DNA from: Scytonema sp. UIC 10036
Lineage (GTDB): Bacteria > Cyanobacteriota > Cyanobacteriia > Cyanobacteriales > Nostocaceae
NCBI RefSeq assembly: GCF_009725235.1
Contig: NZ_WJFC01000189.1
Location: forward strand, 1 to 25,686
Direction: 5' to 3'
Length of the DNA: 25,686 nucleotides
Under the pieces are notes generated by a model. It saw only the letters and a list, made by a program, of their open reading frames with translations, ran no database searches and was not told where the DNA came from. This document shows positions 21,897 to 25,686 of the stretch, piece after piece (positions within the stretch are counted from its first letter, which is position 1; every line of letters starts with the position of its first letter). Position numbers and translations under genes: made by a program.

Positions 21897-23138
21897 TCAG
21901 TATCTTCTATGTGTAGTCGTTGGCTTGGCAAAACGGACCGCTTCTGCTACTGCTTCATCTAAACTTTCTACCACTACCATAGGTGTATCACCTGGGGTTT
22001 TTAAATTTGCTAGATATTCTCTAGCTGTCTTGAACTCAGAACCAGCAAGACGCAAAACCAAGCGGGGAAAATGATTGTCCCGACGATTTTTGCTACCGTT
22101 AGACCTGATTAATTGTGGCTTAAATGTGTTGGTGCTATTTTCTACAAAGTTTCCAATGATATCTATAACTTCTCCACTTTGAGGAATGCTACCTAGAAAA
22201 TTAATCAGTATCACATGAATACTTTTGTCAACAGCCAAGCTGTTTAATGCTTTCTCCAAACGATCTGTAAAAGTTGTCGGTAAGGTATCGGTCACGGAAG
22301 CATGGCGAAGATTGAGACAAACACTTGGTTTACCACCAGCATTCACGACTAAATCTAAAGTCGCCATCACCGAACCTGCACCATTACCTAAAATTGCGAT
22401 TTTCCCGTGCATTTCTACAACATCCCAATCCCCCATGTTCCTTGCTATCTCTCTGTTGGTACGGCGGTTGGCTATTTTAGTAGCAATTTCGGCAATATCT
22501 GGATGACGCCCAATGGCTCGTTCATTGACGCTTACACTCCCATTAAGAGCCATAATTTGACCGGAAGCACTCACTCCCAAGGGGCTAATTTCAATCAAAT
22601 CCAGGTCTTTGTCTATAAACAATTGGTACATTTTTTCTACCACAGCGCTGACTGACTGCATTAACGCGCCTTGCAAGCCCATTTTTAGTGCCAATCGTCG
22701 GGCATAAAATGGAGAAAATTCCCCGTCAACAACAACGTGTCGCATCTTGTCTCCTGCTGATTCCCAATCCCAATCAACATCAGGCTCCGTACAACCTAAT
22801 AGGATGGGTCTGCAAACAGCAGTGTCCACTACCACAGCTAAGTACAACTCCTGTTCGGCATCATACTTTGCTTCTGCCAGTAACACTTCTGGTAACTCAC
22901 CAAAGATTGGCAGATTAAAGATGTGTTGGGCGGCGGCGATCGCATCAATTGTTGTTTCTACAAATCTGACCCCGCCTGCTTTTGCTCGTCCGCCCGCATG
23001 CACCTGGGACTTCAACACAACAGGATAGCTAATTTTTAACCGTTTTAGGTCTGTGGGATGGTCAATTCGTTGCGATGGCAATACAGGAATGCCGATTTCC
23101 GAAAACCATTCTTTAACCTGATACTCTAACAAATCCAT
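21897..23138 (-). CDS. sucC: Succinyl-CoA ligase beta subunit homologue, altered Mg/phosphate motifs
   Basis: A protein of about 413 residues homologous to SucC, with an ATP-grasp N-terminus: M-D-L-L-E-Y-Q-V-K-E-W-F, then L-K-S-Q-V-H-A-G-G-R-A-K-A-G-G-V at 43-58. Residues that bind Mg-nucleotide in E. coli differ: I-N-P-L is I-S-P-L (Ser185) and L-D-G-K is L-N-G-S (Asn199). The G-G-G-A phosphate loop is replaced by L-R-H-A-S, and N-I-F-G-G-I by N-F-L-G-S-I. Reading frames are intact, so this is not simple decay. The ATG at 23138 follows AGGT and matches the family start; a longer TTG frame is ignored. It is cotranscribed with sucD, four bases downstream. Confidence 0.85.
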   Translation of the reverse strand: MDLLEYQVKEWFSEIGIPVLPSQRIDHPTDLKRLKISYPVVLKSQVHAGGRAKAGGVRFVETTIDAIAAAQHIFNLPIFGELPEVLLAEAKYDAEQELYLAVVVDTAVCRPILLGCTEPDVDWDWESAGDKMRHVVVDGEFSPFYARRLALKMGLQGALMQSVSAVVEKMYQLFIDKDLDLIEISPLGVSASGQIMALNGSVSVNERAIGRHPDIAEIATKIANRRTNREIARNMGDWDVVEMHGKIAILGNGAGSVMATLDLVVNAGGKPSVCLNLRHASVTDTLPTTFTDRLEKALNSLAVDKSIHVILINFLGSIPQSGEVIDIIGNFVENSTNTFKPQLIRSNGSKNRRDNHFPRLVLRLAGSEFKTAREYLANLKTPGDTPMVVVESLDEAVAEAVRFAKPTTTHRRY

Positions 23139-23754
23139 TGACCTACACCTTTTTTGCCACATTTTTAGGGTTGCTGCGCTTGAGCCTAAAACATCAAGCA
23201 CTGCACTCTGACTCAGCAGTTCTATTTAGATATAAATACTTATTGACAATATCAATTTTATGGAATCTAGTAAACGTTCTTTAGACCATCCTATAAGCAA
23301 ATCTGTTGTTAAGGTTAAAATATCAACATTTGTAGTGGTTGACCCTTAATTATGACACAGACGCTTGGTTTCAATAGAAAGCAAGCATATCAGTGTTTTT
23401 AATTATATAGAAAAATTTCTTTAGGGAAATTAAATGGATTGATAAGATGAGTAAATTTGCTCATATCCCCGAATTGAGAATTCGGGGATACAGCAGCCCT
23501 TCACGATTCTTTTTTCCAACTGTTGTTAGTTTGGACCAAAAGATTGGAATACTACACTTAGGGTGTTTTGCTCAGGTTGAGTGGGATGCTTAAAAACTAT
23601 TTTTATTTTAAGTAAGAATTACGAATTTATGTTAGAAAATTGTCCACTTCTATTTATAACGATGGTTGGTTAAGCTGTGTATACTTATTCAAAAAACGAA
23701 ACCCGTGCATCTAGCACTTTCGATAAAAAAAACATAAAAGAGCAGGATGGGTCT
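23139..23754. other. Intergenic region upstream of sucC and the 23755 gene
   Basis: About 615 bases of divergent, AT-rich sequence. It contains a perfect hairpin at 23464-23490; otherwise nothing with clear coding or RNA character was seen. It should hold the promoters of both flanking genes, but no convincing -35/-10 pair was identified. Confidence 0.5.
23464..23490. repeat. Perfect 12-bp hairpin TATCCCCGAATT
   Basis: TATCCCCGAATT (23464-23475), a GAG loop, and AATTCGGGGATA (23479-23490). There is no T run. Its form suggests a small dispersed palindrome or a transposon-end remnant; only one copy is in the window. Confidence 0.7.
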
Positions 23755-25668
23755 ATGAAAGTAGCGGCCCAACAAGAAGATTTACAATTCTTAGCGCAAA
23801 TTTTACAGGAACAGTTACGTGCAGAAGTTCCATCTGGCGACTTATTTCAGGTTAAGTGTGCTGTCAAAGATGACCAGTTAATGATTTTAGCTCAACACTC
23901 TGTAGGTGTGATGGCTAATACAGAAACAGTATTTGCTGTGTTAGAAGAAGCACTACAATCCCTACCAGGTCATCAAGAACAGCAGGTCGAACTTTTCCTA
24001 AGAGTTGTTGGACAAAAACTGCCGTATACCAAACGTTCTCTCACACTAAGAACACCTGCAACATACAATCCATTTGAAGTTGAAGAAATTGAAGAACCGG
24101 AAGATATCGAATTAGAGGACATCAGAACGCCGAGATCTCAAAATTTTCACGACATAGAGATTGAAGAAGACACTCACCCGCAATCTTTTTCCTCAAGCTC
24201 TGGCGAACTGTCTATCAACGCTGGGGAATCTGGCAGTTTTTCTTCGTCTTTTCTGAACGCCTCACTCCCAGAGGTATCTGATGAGGATGAACCATACGAT
24301 CCAATGGCAGATGCTCCGGATTTGTCTACTTATTCATCATCAAAGCCAGCTCGGAAAATCAAGCCTGTTTTGGTAGGCGCTGCTCTTGCAGTCATTGCTA
24401 TATTAGGTGGTGCTACTTACTTCTTAACTCGTCCTTGCTCTATCTTGGAGTGTCAAGAAATACAAGCGGCAAGGGAGTTACAAAAGTCATTAGATCGACT
24501 GAAGCTCAATGCTCGGTCTGAAACAGAATTACCAAAAATGCAACAGCAACTAGAAGAAACAAGTATATCTTTAAAAGGAATTCCTTTTTGGTCACCCTAT
24601 CATCAAGAAGCCGAAAAATTTTCAACCAGTTTTTTTGGAGAGTCTGAAAAAGTTAACCAGGTAATTAAAGCATTTGAAATGGGGTCAATAGCTTTACAAA
24701 AAAGTAAAACCCCAGCAACTAGTATGCAGGAGTTGCAAGCCAGACAGAACTTATGGCGACAGGCGATCGCATCGCTAGAAGTCATTAATTCCAATAGCGA
24801 ACTCTATAAATTAGTACAACCTAAATTACTAATTTATCGCTCTCATTTAAAAGTTGTGAAGCAGCAATTGCTTGCAGAAGAAAAATGGATCGAAAAGCTA
24901 GCTGCAGCCAAAGCTGTGGCTGTGGAGGCTTCCAAACGAGATGCGACTGCTAAAACTTTACAAGAATTACAAAAAGTTCAAGCAACTTGGCAAGTGGCAG
25001 TGAATGCGTTGGCAGGGATTCCACCTAAGAGTACTGTGTACAAAGAATCGCAGAAGCTCTTAGGAGAATATAAACCCTACTTAGCTGCAGCACGGATTCA
25101 TGCAACCAGAGAATTATTAGCAGCTAAAACTTACAATCAATCTGTGACTTCAGCCAACCTTGCTAAAAGATACGAACAACAAAATCAATGGCAAGCGGCT
25201 GTCACTTATTGGAATCAAGCTGTAAACTCTGCCAAGCAAGTGACTAGTGAGAGTATGTATTATACTCAGGCACAAGCTTTAGTAGCACCGTACTCTGCTG
25301 CCCTCAAGCAAGCGCAAGATAAATTACAAACTATTAGTTTGATGCAAAGAACCCGTACAGACTTAAACAGAACCTGTTACAGTACAATTCGCATCTGCGA
25401 TTATAAGGTGGAAAAACAAGGAATTACTGTTCAGTTGACGCCAGAGTATCAACAAATGCTACAAAGTAGCGTCACAAATGCGAGTGATGGAAGCACTACT
25501 GATGCGGCTGCAAGCAATCAAAGCTCTACGGACACTGCTACAAACGCATCTGAGTACTTACAAAAGTTGCAGCAAACATTGGATATTATCAGCGACAACG
25601 TTAGCTTACCCCTAATTATTTACGATGTTCAAGGCAATGCGATTTACGTACACAATCCAGGAGAATAG
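23755..25668 (+). CDS. Large single-span membrane protein with helical repeats (about 637 aa)
   Basis: Unrecognised family, cyanobacterial in style. Counting from ATG 23755, residues 1-100 form a folded cytosolic domain (Q-E-D-L-Q-F-L-A-Q-I-L-Q-E-Q-L). Residues 110-200 are an acidic, Ser-rich linker. About 204-224 form one membrane helix (V-L-V-G-A-A-L-A-V-I-A-I-L-G-G), followed by two cysteines (P-C-S-I-L-E-C). The remainder is helical and presumably extracytoplasmic, with three or four similar units of the pattern L-W-R-Q-A-I-A-S-L, T-W-Q-V-A-V-N-A-L and Q-W-Q-A-A-V-T-Y-W, TPR-like in spacing. An in-frame GTG at 23677 would add 26 residues; ATG 23755 is preferred because AGGA precedes it. 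Confidence 0.75.
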   Translation: MKVAAQQEDLQFLAQILQEQLRAEVPSGDLFQVKCAVKDDQLMILAQHSVGVMANTETVFAVLEEALQSLPGHQEQQVELFLRVVGQKLPYTKRSLTLRTPATYNPFEVEEIEEPEDIELEDIRTPRSQNFHDIEIEEDTHPQSFSSSSGELSINAGESGSFSSSFLNASLPEVSDEDEPYDPMADAPDLSTYSSSKPARKIKPVLVGAALAVIAILGGATYFLTRPCSILECQEIQAARELQKSLDRLKLNARSETELPKMQQQLEETSISLKGIPFWSPYHQEAEKFSTSFFGESEKVNQVIKAFEMGSIALQKSKTPATSMQELQARQNLWRQAIASLEVINSNSELYKLVQPKLLIYRSHLKVVKQQLLAEEKWIEKLAAAKAVAVEASKRDATAKTLQELQKVQATWQVAVNALAGIPPKSTVYKESQKLLGEYKPYLAAARIHATRELLAAKTYNQSVTSANLAKRYEQQNQWQAAVTYWNQAVNSAKQVTSESMYYTQAQALVAPYSAALKQAQDKLQTISLMQRTRTDLNRTCYSTIRICDYKVEKQGITVQLTPEYQQMLQSSVTNASDGSTTDAAASNQSSTDTATNASEYLQKLQQTLDIISDNVSLPLIIYDVQGNAIYVHNPGE

Positions 25669-25686
25669 GGGGTAGGGGGTAGGGCG
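25669..25686. repeat. GGGGGTA heptads at the right edge
   Basis: Two and a half units of GGGGGTA begin directly after the stop codon of the large membrane protein and run off the window edge. Confidence 0.7.

Noticed and set aside
21011..23138. sucCD as pseudogenes
   Set aside because: Both frames are full length with normal starts and a four-base junction; the oddity is limited to specific active-site residues.

Overview
The window looks like chromosomal DNA from a filamentous, probably heterocyst-forming cyanobacterium. Three things point that way. GCGATCGC (HIP1) octamers recur, for example at 1909-1916. Tandem heptanucleotide (STRR-type) repeats fill many intergenic gaps. The gene content is cyanobacterial: plant-type zeta-carotene desaturase, NdhD of the NDH-1 complex, an IscA/SufA-type carrier, a PrxQ-type peroxiredoxin and several cyanobacteria-specific hypothetical families. 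No rRNA, tRNA, complete insertion sequence or CRISPR array was recognised. Identities come from reading motifs; no database was searched.

Layout. 1-531: 3' end of a Cu(I)-type P-type ATPase whose reading frame runs through a long CCAAAAT heptad tract. 689-4114: FHA protein, small conserved protein, TIGR01777-type epimerase, small membrane protein, TPR protein and Fe-S carrier. 4498-6195: large acidic cyanobacterial protein. 6196-7467: gene-poor stretch with a dispersed 30-bp repeat and two terminator-like hairpins. 7468-9676: ribbon-helix-helix protein, crtQ and a SRPBCC protein (carotenoid block). 9795-10963: a cassette of a C39/papain-like cysteine peptidase and two paralogous 93-residue proteins, bracketed by the same heptad family in opposite orientations. 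11042-12770 (minus): cobQ followed by a small 2Fe-2S ferredoxin. 12995-14528: small conserved protein, PrxQ-like peroxiredoxin and an exported Q-rich protein. 14617-16780 (minus): DrrAB-like ABC exporter, its two genes separated by heptad repeats. 17231-18889: Gly/Glu lipoprotein, PKHD-type dioxygenase and an internally duplicated four-helix membrane protein (possible iron module). 19165-20850: ndhD. 21011-23138 (minus): sucC-sucD pair with several catalytic-motif substitutions. 23755-25668: large single-span membrane protein.

Most genes are short housekeeping or lineage-specific units. The accessory interest lies in four places: the heptad repeats that reach into gene ends and at least one coding frame, the C39-peptidase cassette, the atypical SucCD pair, and the gene-poor 6.2-7.5 kb interval.
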